Notes: generated by a model not told the origin, from the letters alone. Positions 10,605 through 21,250 are shown, numbered from the stretch's first letter. The stretch: DNA of 64,000 nt from Platanthera guangdongensis (GCA_039583875.1 CM077162.1:169961220-170025219), one strand, 5' to 3'. Made by a program: numbers and translations.

Positions 10605-11276
10605 GCGGTCATTTCCTCCTGATTCTGTGCGCTCTCTGTTGTTCGCGGCTTGTTTTCCGCGTTCTGCGACTTGCTTCGCGACTTGCCTTCTCATCTGTCC
10701 GCGCGGCTTGTTTCTATCCGCGCGGCTTGTTTCTGTCCGCTGCCCTGTTCGCGCAGCTTGCTTCTTCTTGGTTCTCTTCTCCTACTGCTCTTTGTCGCAA
10801 CGACCTGTTTCCTTGTCGCCGCGCTCCTTGTTCTTTCCTGCCGCTCCGACTTCCTAGTCGTTGCGGTCTGTCTCTGTCCGCGTGTGTTGTCTCTCTACTC
10901 GCGGTTTGCTGCTGTGATCTGCCTGACCGTGCGGGTTGTTCCTTTCTCACCCGCATCTTGGTCGCGGTCACCTGCTCTTCTTCTCTCTTCTGTTCGCTCG
11001 GCCTTTTCAGTCCGCGCGACCTCTTCCCCGCTGTGCCTTTGACCGCTTTCTAGCAGCTGCTGTGATCTGCCTGACCGTGCGGGTTGTACCTTTCTTACCC
11101 GCATCTTGGTCGCGGTCACCTGCTTCTCTCCTCTCTTCTGTTCACTCGGCCTTTTTCAGTCCGCGCGACCTCTTCCCCGCTGTGCCTTTGCCTCTTTCTA
11201 GCCGCTGCTGTTCGCGCGGCTTCTTCTGTTTTCTAACCGCTACTGTTCGCGCGGCTTCTTCTGCTTGCCGGGTTCT
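10605..11276 (+). repeat. Copia A untranslated leader with GC-rich and tandem repeats
   Basis: This roughly 670-nt stretch before the gag ATG codes for no recognisable protein. It is pyrimidine-rich and full of variants of GCGCGGCTTGTTTCT. A duplication of about 150 bp covers about 10908-11058 and 11059-11207; both copies carry CTGTGATCTGCCTGACCGTG and GTCCGCGCGACCTCTTCC. Confidence 0.8.
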
Positions 11277-12171
11277 ATGACTACCTCCGGTCTCACCACT
11301 ACTCCTGCAGCTCCTTCTCCTCCTCCTCCTTCGGGCAACCTTGACACTCTTTCCAAGCTTGTTGACTCCAACTATCCCGATTGGAGCGTTTCTTTCACCT
11401 TTCTCCTTCGTTCTCAACGCAAGCGTCATCACCTCACCGATGACCCTCCTCCTCGCACCTCTCCTGAGTTTGATGACTGGGATGCGAGTGATGCTCTTGT
11501 TCGCACCTGACTGGCCAACAGCCTTTCTGATGAGTGCCTTCCCGTCATTCGCCATGATGAGACGGTCAAGGCCGCCTGGCTTCACCTCGCTGCTCTCTAT
11601 TCTAAGGGGGGCAGACGTCCCGCATTTATACTCTCTATGTGGAACTATTCGCCCGCCCTTCCATGTCACCAGCTGCGGCTTATCAGCAGGTTCAGGCTCT
11701 TGGTGCTGAAATCCTCCAGAATCGCCCCTTCTCCGCGGACTTGGCTGACCAGCACAAACACTTCCAGGAACTCCTGGTTGTTTGTTATCTTCTTCGTCTT
11801 CCCGACTCTTATGATATGATCCGCCAGCAGATCTTGGGTGAGGCGGAATCTCCTACTTTGGATGCCACTGCGGCTCGCATTGCCGCTGTTACTTCGCTCC
11901 TCCAGCGGCCTCTGTTGGCCTCCCCCCCTTCCCAAGACTCCTTTGCTCACCAAGCTCAGAGGGGGGGCCCTAGTGGCCGTGGCTCCTCTGGCGGACGGGG
12001 TTCCTCCCGGTTTCTCTGCTCTCACTGTGGTCGTACTGGCCATACTGTTGACCGCTGCTGGCAGAAACATCCTCATCTTCGCCCTTCCGGTGATGCTCCT
12101 TCTTCGGCCTCCGCCTCTTCTAGGCCGTCTGCCTCTGTGGCCACGATGTCAGGTAGTGCCCACGTCGTTAC
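11277..12171 (+). pseudogene. Copia A gag
   Basis: The ATG at 11277 opens MTTSGLTTTPAAP. The Gag reading then shows the substrate-like segment NYPDWSVSFTFLLRSQ, a TGA after DALVRT (near 11508), and a frame change in or next to the GGGGGG run at 11606-11611. It continues through YTLYVELFARPS, AAAYQQVQALGAEI and LLRLPDSYDMIRQQILG. A zinc knuckle CSHCGRTGHTVDRCW (CX2CX4HX4C) precedes the protease. Gag would form the particle around element RNA. The homopolymer at the frameshift suggests slippage. Confidence 0.88.
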
Positions 12172-13480
12172 CCAAGGTAAATGGCTGATTGACTCCGGTG
12201 CCACAAATCATATGACGGACAACCCTCATTGCTTCTCCCGTCTTGAGACCCATGACCGCTTACCCCCAATTCGTGTGGCGGATGGTTCCCCGTCCCCGGT
12301 TCATGGGACGGGCATGGTTCAACTCACTCCATCGTTTTGCTTGGAGGATACTCTCTATGTCCCGAAGTTCCTGTGCAATTTGTTATCAGTTACTACTTTA
12401 TGCCGGCAACTTCAGTGCTCCGTCTTATTCACTCCCACTACTTGTTCTTTTCAGGACCCGAGGACCCAGCGGACGATTGCTACTGGGACTGAGAGCGGCG
12501 GCCTCTACTTCCTCGACGATGTTTCCGCTCTCTCTGCCTACTCCTCCTCCACCGATCTCCTTCAGTGGCATCTTCGTCTTGGACATCCTCCTCCTCGGCT
12601 TATTCGTCAGCTTCTGCCCCACTTACCTCCTACCAGTTCTCCGCTCAACTGTGATGCGTGTCAGCTTGGCAAACATCATCGCTCCTCCTTCCAACCGAAG
12701 CAAGGCCGTGGCTCCTCTCGCATTTTTGATCTTATTCATTCTGATGTATGGGGTCCTGCTCCTACCCTCACAGTTGGTCGGGGCAGTTCCTATTTTGTCA
12801 CTTTTATCGATGATTTTACTCGATGTACCTGGGTGTATCTATTAAAGATCGCTCTGAACTATTTTCTGTTTGACAATCATTTTACTTTATGATTAAGACT
12901 CAATTTGCTATTTCTATTAAAGTCTTACGTTCTGATAATGCCAAGAAGTATCTGACTCATGAGTTCTCCGCGTTCTTTCACAAACATGACCTCCTTCATC
13001 AAACGACTTGTGTTTACACATCCCAACAGAATGGGGTGGCGGAGCATAAAAACCGTCACCTGCTTGATGTTGCGCGTACTCTCATGACGCAGATGCACGT
13101 CCCTCGCTCCTACTGGGGCTACGCTGTGCTCCTCGCCTGCTATCTCATCAATCACCTTCCCTCCGCGGTTCTCCACGGCCAGACTCCCTTCTCCCTTCTC
13201 TACCCCCACCAGGAACCTTTTCCTCTTCCTCTCCGTGTCTTTGGCTGTATGGCCTTTGTTCACACTCCCTCCTCTACCCGCGACAAGCTTTCCCCCCGTT
13301 CCACCAAGTGTGTCTTTTTGGGGTACTCTACCACTCAAAAAAGCTATTGCTGCTTTGACCCCCTTCTCCGCAAGCAGTTTGTCTCCGCAGATGTGACTTT
13401 TTTCGAAAATGCTTCCTATTTCTCTCCTTCCTCTTCTCTTCCTTCTGATATCTCCGTTCCTTCCACACCTCTCCACGTTT
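12172..13480 (+). pseudogene. Copia A protease and integrase
   Basis: The protease motif is WLIDSGATNHMTDN. A gag-pre-integrase segment follows (LLQWHLRLGHPPPRL and CDACQLGKHH). The integrase core shows HSDVWGPAP and FVTFIDDFTRCTWVYLL. The frame then shifts by one base near 12845, and a TGA near 12870 interrupts the next frame. Integrase resumes at IKTQFAISIKVLRSDNAKKY, then TSQQNGVAEHKNRHLLDVAR (the Glu region), and ends with the VFLGYSTTQKSYCCFDP segment. The catalytic D-D-E residues are all visible if the shift is ignored. Confidence 0.9.
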
Positions 13481-15305
13481 TCCCACCTTCCTCTCCTCCT
13501 CCTCTCACTCCTTCCCAGTCCGTCTCCCCACCCACCCCTCCACCCTCCTCTCCGCTGCCGTCGCTCTCTAGTCCCGGGCCAGCTTTCTCCGCCACGGACG
13601 CTCCGGTTGCTGATGCTCCCGTCGCCGACGCTCCCGTTGACCTGGATGTTCCCATTGCCCTTCGCAAAGGGGTGCGGGCGTGTACTCAACACCCGCTCAC
13701 GGCTGTTGTTTCCTATGATCAGCTTTCTCCTTCTCGCAGGTGTTTTGCCTTGGCTATCTCTGCTACTTCTACTCCCCGTACCTACCAGGAGGCTCTCGCT
13801 CTCCCTCATTGGAAGTCTGCCATGGATGAGGAGATGGCTACTCTTACTGAACGGGGTACCTGGACCCTGGTTCCTCCTCCCGTGGGCACTGATGTGGTTG
13901 ACTGTCGCTGGGTCTTCGTTGTGAAGTTTCGCCCCGACGGCACTGTGGATCGCTACAAAGCCCGGCTGGTGGCCAAGGGCTTTACTCAGACGTATGGCGT
14001 TGATTACTTTGATACCTTTCTCCGGTTGCTCGCCTCAGCACCATCCGGGTTCTCTTTTCTGTGGCTGTTAACCGGGCTTGGGCTATTTCCCAGCTTGATG
14101 TGAAGAATGCCTTTCTCTATGGCGATCTTCAGGAGGACGTCTATATGGAGCAACCTCCTGGGTATGTTGCTCAGGGGGAGACAGGTGTCTGTCATTTGAA
14201 GAAGGCCATATATGGCCTAAAGCAGAGCCCTCGGGCATGGTTCGACAAATTCAGTGGTATTGTGGCTACCATCGGCTTTCAAAGGAGTTCGGCCGATCAC
14301 TCCTTATTCATTCGCAAAACGGCCTCGGGACTGGTGGTTTTGGCCGTATATGTAGATGATATTCTCCTTACTGGCGATGACCGAGATGGGGTCGACTTGA
14401 CGAAGAAGCACCTCCGTCAGCACTTGGTCATGAAGGATATGGGCTCCCCAAAATACTTTTTGGGGATAGAAATCTCTCGGAAACTTGACTCCTTGGTTCT
14501 CTCTCAACGGAAGTATGCCCTTGATCTTCTACGAGAAGCAAGATTGACAGGTGCCAAACCAGCTCGTTTTCCCATGGCTGTTGGAGAAGACAAAACGTGG
14601 ACGGATGATTCGCCTCTTCTATCTGATGTCACACGGTACAGACGTTTGGTAGACAAACTCATCTATCTCACGGTGACTAGACCCGACATCGCCTACGCTG
14701 TAGGCAAGGTCAGTCAGTTTATGCAAGCTCCCAGGGAGTGCCATCTTCAGTCCGCCCTGAAGATTTTAGAGTATATCAAAGCAGCACCGGGCAGAGGGTT
14801 ACTCTTTCAGAAGAATGGCCATCTGAGGGTTGAGGCCTACTCAGATTCAAGTTACGCGGATGACAAAGGCGATCGTAAATCCACGTCAGGTTTTTGTACC
14901 TTTGTTGGAGGTAATCTCGTGAGTTGGAAGAGCAAGAAACAGTCTGTTGTTTCCAGATCCAGTGCCGAAGCAGAATACCGGAGTATGGCGTCAACCACGT
15001 GTGAGTTAAAGTGGTTGCGGGCTCTCATGCTTGACCTGGGCGAGGTATATGACTGTCCTCTCCCTATGTTCTGTGACAACAAGGCCGCTATACACATATC
15101 CAGAAATCCGGTCTTCCATGAGAGAACTAAGCATATAGAGGTTGACTGTCACTTCATTCGGGAAGAGATTTTGAAGAAACAGATTTGTACTCCTTTTGTC
15201 ACCTCTGACAAGGAGTTGGCAGATATCTTCACCAAACCGGTTTCTACTTCCTTCTTCCGCATTTGTGACAAGCTGGGCATGATTGATATCTATGCTCCAG
15301 CTTGA
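13481..15305 (+). pseudogene. Copia A reverse transcriptase and RNase H
   Basis: A Pro/Ser-rich linker leads into the RT, with ALPHWKSAMDEEMATL, GTWTLVPPPVG, RYKARLVAKGFTQTYG, LDVKNAFLYGDLQEDVYMEQ and catalytic YVDDILLTGDD. One T is missing near 14020, which shifts the frame just after VDYFDTF. RNase H shows AYSDSSYADDKGDRKSTSG, SRSSAEAEYRSMA and CDNKAAIHISRNP. The stop TGA at 15303 overlaps the polypurine tract. Apart from that one lost base the region is intact. Confidence 0.92.
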
Positions 15306-15312
15306 AGGGGAG
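15303..15312 (+). other. Copia A polypurine tract
   Basis: TGAAGGGGAG directly precedes the 3' LTR and includes the pol stop codon. Confidence 0.85.
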
Positions 15313-15693
15313 TGTTGAAGTATTAGACCGGGCGGCTTAGCGGTCTGATCCAGCGGTTTGTTGACCGAGCGGCTTAGCGGTCTGATCCAGCGGTTTGTTG
15401 ACCGGGCGGTCTATCGATCTACCTCTGCGGCCTGTTCTATCCTGCTGGAGTTGCCGAGCGGTTAACCCATCTGTCTAACCGCGCGGCCTGTGCGGTCTCC
15501 ATTATTCTAGCCGCTCAGTACTGTAAATGTTTAGTCCCACATTGTTTGTATACTCTCTTCTTATCTCCTCCATTCTATATAAGGGAGGCCATACCTTTGT
15601 AAATGATATCTTTTTTGGATAATAAAATTTCAATTATTCAAAAGTCTGTTCGCTTGTTCTCTACTTTTCGCTTCTTTTCGCTACTTTCTAACA
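15313..15693 (+). repeat. Copia A 3' LTR
   Basis: 381 bp, same length as the 5' LTR and five substitutions away from it by eye. Confidence 0.95.
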
Positions 15694-15698
15694 CTCAG

Positions 15699-15866
15699 GA
15701 ATAAAGAGATTCACATGTTCAAAGTCCTTTGGATGAACTGTGGCCGTCCAGAGTTTTCTTGAGAGCGGGAGGATGAGCTTAGGAGCAATGCAGGTTATAC
15801 ATTTCTCTTTGATACATGTATGGTTACAATTTTCGAGGACGAAAATTTCTATTAGGAGGGGATATT
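15699..15866 (+). pseudogene. Gypsy A: chromodomain and 3' tail (part 3 of 3)
   Basis: After the Copia A target duplication the frame reads RNKEIHMFKVLWMNCGRPEF, then a TGA where Trp is expected, then EREDELRSNAGYTF. This matches the chromodomain core of the related Gypsy B protein (VKVRWDNCG, ELSWERE). A purine-rich TTAGGAGGGGA follows, so this is the end of pol and the polypurine region. Confidence 0.88.
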
Positions 15867-16850
15867 TGCAACATCCGTAATCTGACGCAATTTATTTAAA
15901 TTGTTGGGTCAAATCGCGAATGATTTTGATCGAGGCAGCGTGTCGTCAAGGTACAATGATAGTATGGTTTAAAAATCGCGTTCGTTAGTTATTGTTTTAT
16001 TTCAATCTTAAAGATTGTGTGACGCATTTTAATTTAGAAGCAAAGCGAAACAAATTATTATTTTCATAAGGGGTTATGGTGGAGTGGCCTTCTAATAGTG
16101 GCTTGCGTATAGAAAATCTCACCTCTTTGGGTCGAAAAAAGGGGGCGGTTATTAAAACCGCACCCTACCGATCGAAAAGCCGGAACCCGTAAACCTTATA
16201 TCCCGTAAACCAATTTTCACGGGAGCAAAGCCGCATACCTTCTCCCCCTCCCGATTTTGGCGTATCGCGCTTTCCATCTCCCGCAAGAGACGGACATTCC
16301 GCCTCCCGCAGGCCATAGCGGCGCCATCCCCCACTCCGTTCCTCAGCGCAAGCCCTTCCTTCTTCCTCTACAGGAGTCTGCGTGTTCCTTCCGCCCTTTC
16401 CCTTGCAGTTGGAGGTCCGGTTTCAACCCTAACCGGTGGAAGTCAAGGGTGTTGAGGCATCGCTTTGGTCCCGGTGAGTTTAGTTCCTCTCTAGTCTTCA
16501 TTCTTCGTGTAAATCTTTCTATTGGAAGTTGATTCTAACATTCTTCTCATTTTCCTCTTGCCCTAATTAGGGATTGGAGTTCTAGATCCACCGTAAATCT
16601 GGAGTTGGGCGCGTTGTGAGCCTTAATCGCTCTCACGTAGAGGTAATACACTATTTTGGTTCTTCATTTTTACCCTTGCCGTTTTAAGTTTCCTTTACCG
16701 ATAACCTTAATGAGTAAAATGTGTAATCTAGGTTTATCATGGATTGCAGATTTTTGGTGGCCTCGGGGCAAGGTTCTGGAGGTCTGCAGTAGTCAGATTT
16801 CCTTCGGAAAAGCAAATGTCGCTGTTAGGCTTTCACATAGGTGTCAGAAT
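15867..16850 (+). repeat. Gypsy A 3' LTR, probably partial
   Basis: TGCAACATCCGTAATCTGAC follows the polypurine tract, where the LTR should begin. The sequence is non-coding. No 5' LTR partner exists in the window, and the right end is not marked by a target duplication, so the end near 16850 is an estimate set by the start of a tandem repeat. Confidence 0.6.
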
Positions 16851-17054
16851 TTCACCTAGCTGGCAGGGCAGGGGTCCTCGGTGGGCGTTGTTCTTGCTCT
16901 GGAGCTAATCCCGAGCTGCACTTGCTGTCAGGCTTTCACCTAACTGGCAGGGCAGGGGTCCTCGGTGGTCGTTGTTCTCGCTCTGGAGCCAAGTCCCAAG
17001 CATGTCCCGTTGTCAGGCTTTCACCTAGCTGACAGGACAGGGGTCCTCGGTGGA
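16842..17054. repeat. Tandem repeat, unit 84-85 bp, 2.5 copies
   Basis: Copies start with TGTCAG at 16842, 16926 and 17011. Each contains CACCTA(G/A)CTG(G/A)CAGG followed by GGGGTCCTCGGTGG. The last copy is cut after 44 bp. No coding potential is seen. Confidence 0.88.
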
Positions 17055-17707
17055 TGAAGTTGTTGCCAATCAACACAAGGCATTTGAAGTTGTACTTGGG
17101 GAAGAGGCCAGGGGGAAAGGTCACGGGGGAACTAGGGGTTAAACCCAACAATCCCCAAGCAAGACCAGAAGTGGCGAGTCGGGATCTCGGCAACCACCAT
17201 GGGGGGCACTATCTAAGCAAGGCGGGTTCAAAAATGGCGAGCCAAGATCTCGACATCTACTAAAGAAGGGCGAGCCGAGGCGGTTCTCGACAGTTACACT
17301 CCATCCCATTGAGATATTACTCGAGAAATTTTGGTTTATAATAAGTCTCTAAAGGGAAGGAATTCCGAAGCGAGCTGGATGGTCGCAGGTCCAGCACGGC
17401 GAGTAGCTTGGCCCTACTATCAGGGGGGGGGGGGGGCGAGATCTCGGGGTCTCGGCGCGGGTACATATCTTAACTCAAGTACATTCTAACGGCGAATGCT
17501 ATCCTAGCGAGGTCGCGCAGTGAAGGGGCGACGCACGTGCGAGTGCAATACGAAAAGTAAGAAAGCAGAGAAGAAAATTTTGCTAAGCATTTTTTCGTTA
17601 ATAAATTCACTAATTACAAAGGAGCTCGTCTTAACGAGGTTACAAAAAAAGTGGGGAGAGAGATTTACAGAAATAAAGCAAAAAATATGGGCGAGATAGC
17701 TCTCGCC
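17055..17707. other. Non-coding GCGAG-rich segment
   Basis: No gene is visible. The motif GCGAG recurs often (for example near 17174, 17231 and 17269), as it does throughout 17055-21720, which suggests one element or family. A run of 14 G lies at 17423-17436. Confidence 0.5.
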
Positions 17708-18129
17708 CTATCCTCCAGAATTGTCATCCTTATAACCGGAGACGTCTTTGAAGAGAGAGCCGAAGCTGTCTTCGTTCTCGCCAGGGGTGGGGGGGGGGGG
17801 GCAGCGGGAGGGGAGAACAGCTCCGACACCAAGTCCCTCGTAGCCATCTCCTCACAACCTTCCATCAACACCTGCATGTCTCGCATGACTTGCATGGTGT
17901 TGTCGGCGGTGCTGATGGAGTCGACACCCAGCTTCTTGGCGACCTCCCCCTCACTGAAGATTTTTGGCTTCTAGACTGGGGCGCCCGGCTCGCCACCAGA
18001 GGGGAGGAGGATGATGTCCATTAGGCGATCGATCTCGTCCTGGTGCCCCTTGTTTTGCTCCTCCAACGCCTTGTTTTTCTCCTCCAGCTCGGCGGCGTGA
18101 GCGCCCATGCGATCCGCGGTCTCGACATC

Positions 18130-18204
18130 CTGCATGGCGAGAAAGGTAAGGTAAGAAATTGTGTAAAGCTTAATTAAAAAGGAGAAGGATCAGCCGATAC
18201 TTAC
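18130..18204 (-). other. Intron 2 of the transposase-like gene (75 nt)
   Basis: A consensus donor GTG|GTAAGT and acceptor ATGCAG|GATG on the minus strand, in phase 0. Removal joins KAVSGV to DVETADRMGAHAAEL, while reading through ends after four residues. Confidence 0.78.
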
Positions 18205-18965
18205 CACCCCGCTGACAGCTTTGGCGAGGAGGCCCTCGACAATCCCCAGCCGGTTCGTCATGTCAGCGACGTCGTCCTTCGCGACATCCCGCTCCTGCTC
18301 CGCCTTTGCCAAGTTATGGCTGAGGTGGAAGCTGCAGCGAGTCGATATATGCGCGAGCTCCAACGCACGCATTTGAGCTCGCGAGCTCTCATGGGTGAGC
18401 CGCTGGAGGCTCATGTCGTTATAGGTCGCGACGTCCTCGCGACCATACAACCCGAACCCTAGGGCATAGGCGTGCCCGCTGGGACGGTAGCGCTCCGACC
18501 AGGAGGGAGTGAGAGAGGAGATGGAGATTCGATGAGCTTGCTCGTCCCATTGGACCATCGGCTCGACGAGCAGGTCCTTGGCCTTCCCTCCGAGACCAAA
18601 GTTCCGGTGGTCCTTCGGCAGGCCCAGCTCGCGGGCAGCGTGCTCCTCGGTGGCATTGGAGGCAGGTGGGTCGCCTCCGCCCTGATCTTTCTCTGGTGAC
18701 TTCTCCATCGTGGTCTCTGGCGAGCTCATGTATATTTGTTGTTGTCTTCCCTTGGAGACCGCCATCGCCTTCTTCATATTCTTTTGCGGCGGGGGACGGC
18801 GAGGCGAGCTGGAGCTCGTGGGGTCAGGTCGCTTCTTGTTGGATGAGGGCCTGGCGAGACCCAACTCGCTCCGGCAGGCCTCGGCGGCTGCCCTCTCGCG
18901 CGCGAGTGGGTCAGGGTGCAGTCCCGAGTCCGCAAATGGCGGGTGCTCGGGGATCAGCCGCTCCC

Positions 18966-19044
18966 CTGCAGGATAACTTAAGAGTTGGATTTTTATTTTT
19001 ATTTTTGGCGAGCCCCATAAGGAAAAGATGGGAAAGAGCAATAC
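18966..19044 (-). other. Intron 1 of the transposase-like gene (79 nt)
   Basis: Donor GAAG|GTATTG and acceptor CCTGCAG|GG on the minus strand. Removing it joins ...VLPGE to GERLIPEHPP in one frame, while the unspliced reading shifts frame. Confidence 0.7.
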
Positions 19045-19810
19045 CTTCGCCGGGCAGAACCGTGGGGAGTGACTCGAGGCCCCTTCGAAGGAAGGCGACG
19101 TCGAAGTCCTTGTCGAGGAAGAACTTGTGCAGCTCGGCATCATTGCCCGTCATCGTCGCGGGGCGGTACACCTCGCTCCTCTGCCGAGGCGAGAAGGGTA
19201 TGTTGCCGAGCTCACCTTTGATGAAGATGAGCTTCGAGAACCAATTGTGGTTCTTGTTGGCCGTCTCGCGGACCATGAACTACGAGCCGGCCAGGAAGGC
19301 GACCCTGTCATTGGTCGCGTGGTATATGAAGAACTTCCTGAAGACCGTCAGGTTGAAATCTATCCGCTCTCGGCGGAGGTAGCAGGCGAATGCCACCATC
19401 ATGACGATGACATTCGAGTTCTGTTGGGCCGAGACTGCCCCGTAGTACTTCAGGATTTGGCGAATCTCCGGCCAGAGAGGGTGGCACAACCCCACCTCGA
19501 AGTGCGAGATGGGGAAGGCGAGCTCATCCTCAAAGAATGAGTTGATGGCCTCGCCTACCGCGGGTCGGCGCGCAGAACCCCGCGGGGATGTAGTCGGCAA
19601 CAAAGTCGAGGTACTCTTGCTCGGTGGTGTTTCCCTCGTAGAAGCTATACTCGGCGAATTGCCAAGCACATTTGGACCTTCCATCGGCATCGGGTCGCAT
19701 CTAGCCCATTGTTTCAAAGGTTCTGGTGCGAGTGGAAAGGGCGAGAAGGGCAATAAGAAGAGGGTGTATGTCTGCAGTAAAGACGATGGTCTGGGGGTAG
19801 GTGAGAGCGC

Positions 19811-19820
19811 CTATTTATAG
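19811..19820 (-). promoter_or_regulatory. TATA box of the transposase-like gene
   Basis: Minus-strand CTATAAATAG lies about 110 nt upstream of the ATG at 19700. The position fits a dedicated promoter rather than read-through from an LTR. Confidence 0.6.
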
Positions 19821-20087
19821 AAAACGAATTTAATGGCCGAGCCAACCGGTCAGTCCGGCTCGCCGAACCCTGTGACCTGTCCTATCCTATGGCAAACTGA
19901 ATCTAAAGAGCAACATATTACGCAGAATCAATAGACAGTAAGATTTAAAAATTGTTCAAGTTATTATAGATAGCAGTTCTCGCAATCCAGGGAAAGAATG
20001 TACAATAACAACAAGCAAAAGAATAGTTTTTTCTGCACGTGCGAGCTGGGGGCTGGGGGGCGAGTGTCGGTTGTCTCAGCTAGGGAG
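19821..20087. other. Spacer between the two minus-strand genes
   Basis: I see no gene. It contains AT-rich sequence and would hold the upstream promoter of the gene to its left and the 3' end of the gene to its right. Confidence 0.5.
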
Positions 20088-21250
20088 TTATTTCCATCTA
20101 CCCCGGCCTCGCGTCCCCATTTCCGGAGGTCGGCGCGGGTTGTTGAACTCGCGGACCAGCTCCAGATCCTGGTGGATGAATCGCATGTTCTCGCTGATCC
20201 TGTCCATGAGCGGGGTGGGAGACGTCATCCCGCTTGCCGAGGCGCGCTTCACCACGTCAGCGAGCAGTACATAGTCCCGCTCCAGTGCCCGTAACCTCTG
20301 CTCGCTGAGATCGTTCTCCTCCTGGATCCTGCGCAACGCGAGTCCTTGCTTCTTCAGAACTTCAACTGTTCGCCTCCTCAGCTCGGCAGGTTCTAGCGTG
20401 GCATCCAGGAAGTTTTCCATTGCGTCGGGGAAGGAGGTGGCGTATGACGAGCCGTCTCAGAAGATTCTTCCGCCTCAGATTGGCCTGAGAGACCTGCAAG
20501 GACAATTAATCCTGGTGAACATAATAGACGAGTGCTTCCAAAGAACTACGCGAGATGGCCCTATGCAGGTGGAACTTACGGGATGAGCTCGACTGCTCTC
20601 AAAAGATATATGTGGGGGGCAAGGTAATGCTCTTGCCGCGACCCGGAAGTTGAGATCCTGGGGAGATGAGCTCGAAGCTCGGAATTGGGATGAACCCGAC
20701 ATCTCCCCCCGCAAGTGCAGGAGCAGGTGCGGGTTGCCGAGAAGGTGCGCAAGCTAGCAACTTCGGCCTCAGCGAGTTCAGCCCCGTAGTCCTGAAGGGG
20801 GGAGCTGGGTCTCGCAAACGAGTAACAGGAGTTTGAGGCCGCGAGTCATCGCGGGGGGAGCCGCTCGCGGCGTGGAGGTTTCGTCGTCAATCTGATGTAT
20901 GCCCGGGTCGTCAGGAATCTCGATGATCCCCTTCCCCTTTTGTTCGGGAGCTGGCCCAGAGGAAGAAGCGAGTCCATGATCTGGGGTGGAGGCCAGATCA
21001 CGGTAGACTGACTCGACAGCTTTTGGAGCTGACTTGGCCTTCTTGGCAGGCTGAGGATTTGGAGACTCGCGCGACAGAGCAATGCGAGATACAACGACCA
21101 GGATGGCAGCGCGAGCGACGTTGAGCCCGCGAGCACGGTCCAGCCTCTCTTAGAGCTCTTTGGAAAGAGGCATCTCGGCAAGGTCTGAGTAAGGGGAATG
21201 ACAAAAGTCGCCAGGTACGCGGACACATATATATATTCGTTGGTGGATCC
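20088..21250 (-). pseudogene. Second minus-strand gene, unknown function, coiled-coil C-terminus
   Basis: The clearest part is the last 110 residues (20420-20088), opening MENFLDATLEPAELRRR and containing EVLKKQGLALRRIQEENDLS and QRLRALERDYVLLADVV, a predicted coiled coil. Upstream, after a candidate intron, one frame reads HYLAPHIYLLRAVELI and continues into the same frame with two TGA codons (20485-20440). Further upstream a low-complexity linker (SPNPQPAKKAKSAPKAVESV) follows VPGDFCHSPYSDLAEMPLSK with one TAA. Frames between these parts do not join cleanly, so the gene is decayed or the exon model is incomplete. I do not recognise the family. Its position beside the transposase-like gene, with the same strand and GCGAG-rich context, suggests one element. 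Confidence 0.45.
20494..20579 (-). other. Candidate intron in the second minus-strand gene (86 nt)
   Basis: Minus-strand donor CATCCC|GTAAGT and acceptor CTTGCAG|GTCTC. Joining puts VELIP in the frame that leads to MENFLDATLE, although two TGA codons follow in the second exon. Confidence 0.5.

Larger units (their letters stand above)
10210..15693 (+). mobile_element. Copia A: full-length Ty1/copia retrotransposon
   Basis: A 5484-bp element with two 381-bp LTRs, a perfect 5-bp target duplication, a primer site, a polypurine tract and the copia order gag-protease-integrase-RT-RNase H. The LTRs differ at only five positions by eye, so the insertion is young. Even so the coding region holds single-base frameshifts near 11610, 12845 and 14020, plus in-frame stops near 11508 and 12870. 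It therefore cannot be autonomous as written. Confidence 0.95.
17708..19700 (-). pseudogene. Spliced gene with putative gypsy-type transposase domain
   Basis: Three exons are predicted on the minus strand. Exon 1 (19700-19045) opens MRPDADGRSKCAWQFAEYSF. It changes frame near 19560, continues FFEDELAFPISHFEVGLCHP and FNLTVFRKFFIYHATNDR, hits a TAG at 19280-19282 (a Tyr position by context), and ends at LPTVLPGE. This resembles the plant 'putative gypsy-type transposase' domain (PF04195-like, from memory). Exon 2 (18965-18205) holds a Pro/Ser/Lys-rich linker and a helical region. Exon 3 (from 18129) is a coiled coil (AAELEEKNKALEEQNKGHQD) with a TAG at 17971-17973. The same frame continues as KPKIFSEGEVAKKLGVDSIS to a 13-base homopolymer, after which another frame ends at 17708. 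The function is unknown; antisense extra ORFs of Tat-lineage gypsy elements are one explanation. Confidence 0.65.

Noticed and set aside
10714..11669. Long Arg-rich minus-strand frames opposite the Copia A leader and gag
   Set aside because: They are the complement of a pyrimidine-rich repeat; composition explains them.
12925..13809. A 294-codon minus-strand frame opposite Copia A integrase and linker
   Set aside because: It is the shadow of a real coding region with C-rich Pro/Ser codons on the other strand, and it has no recognisable domain.
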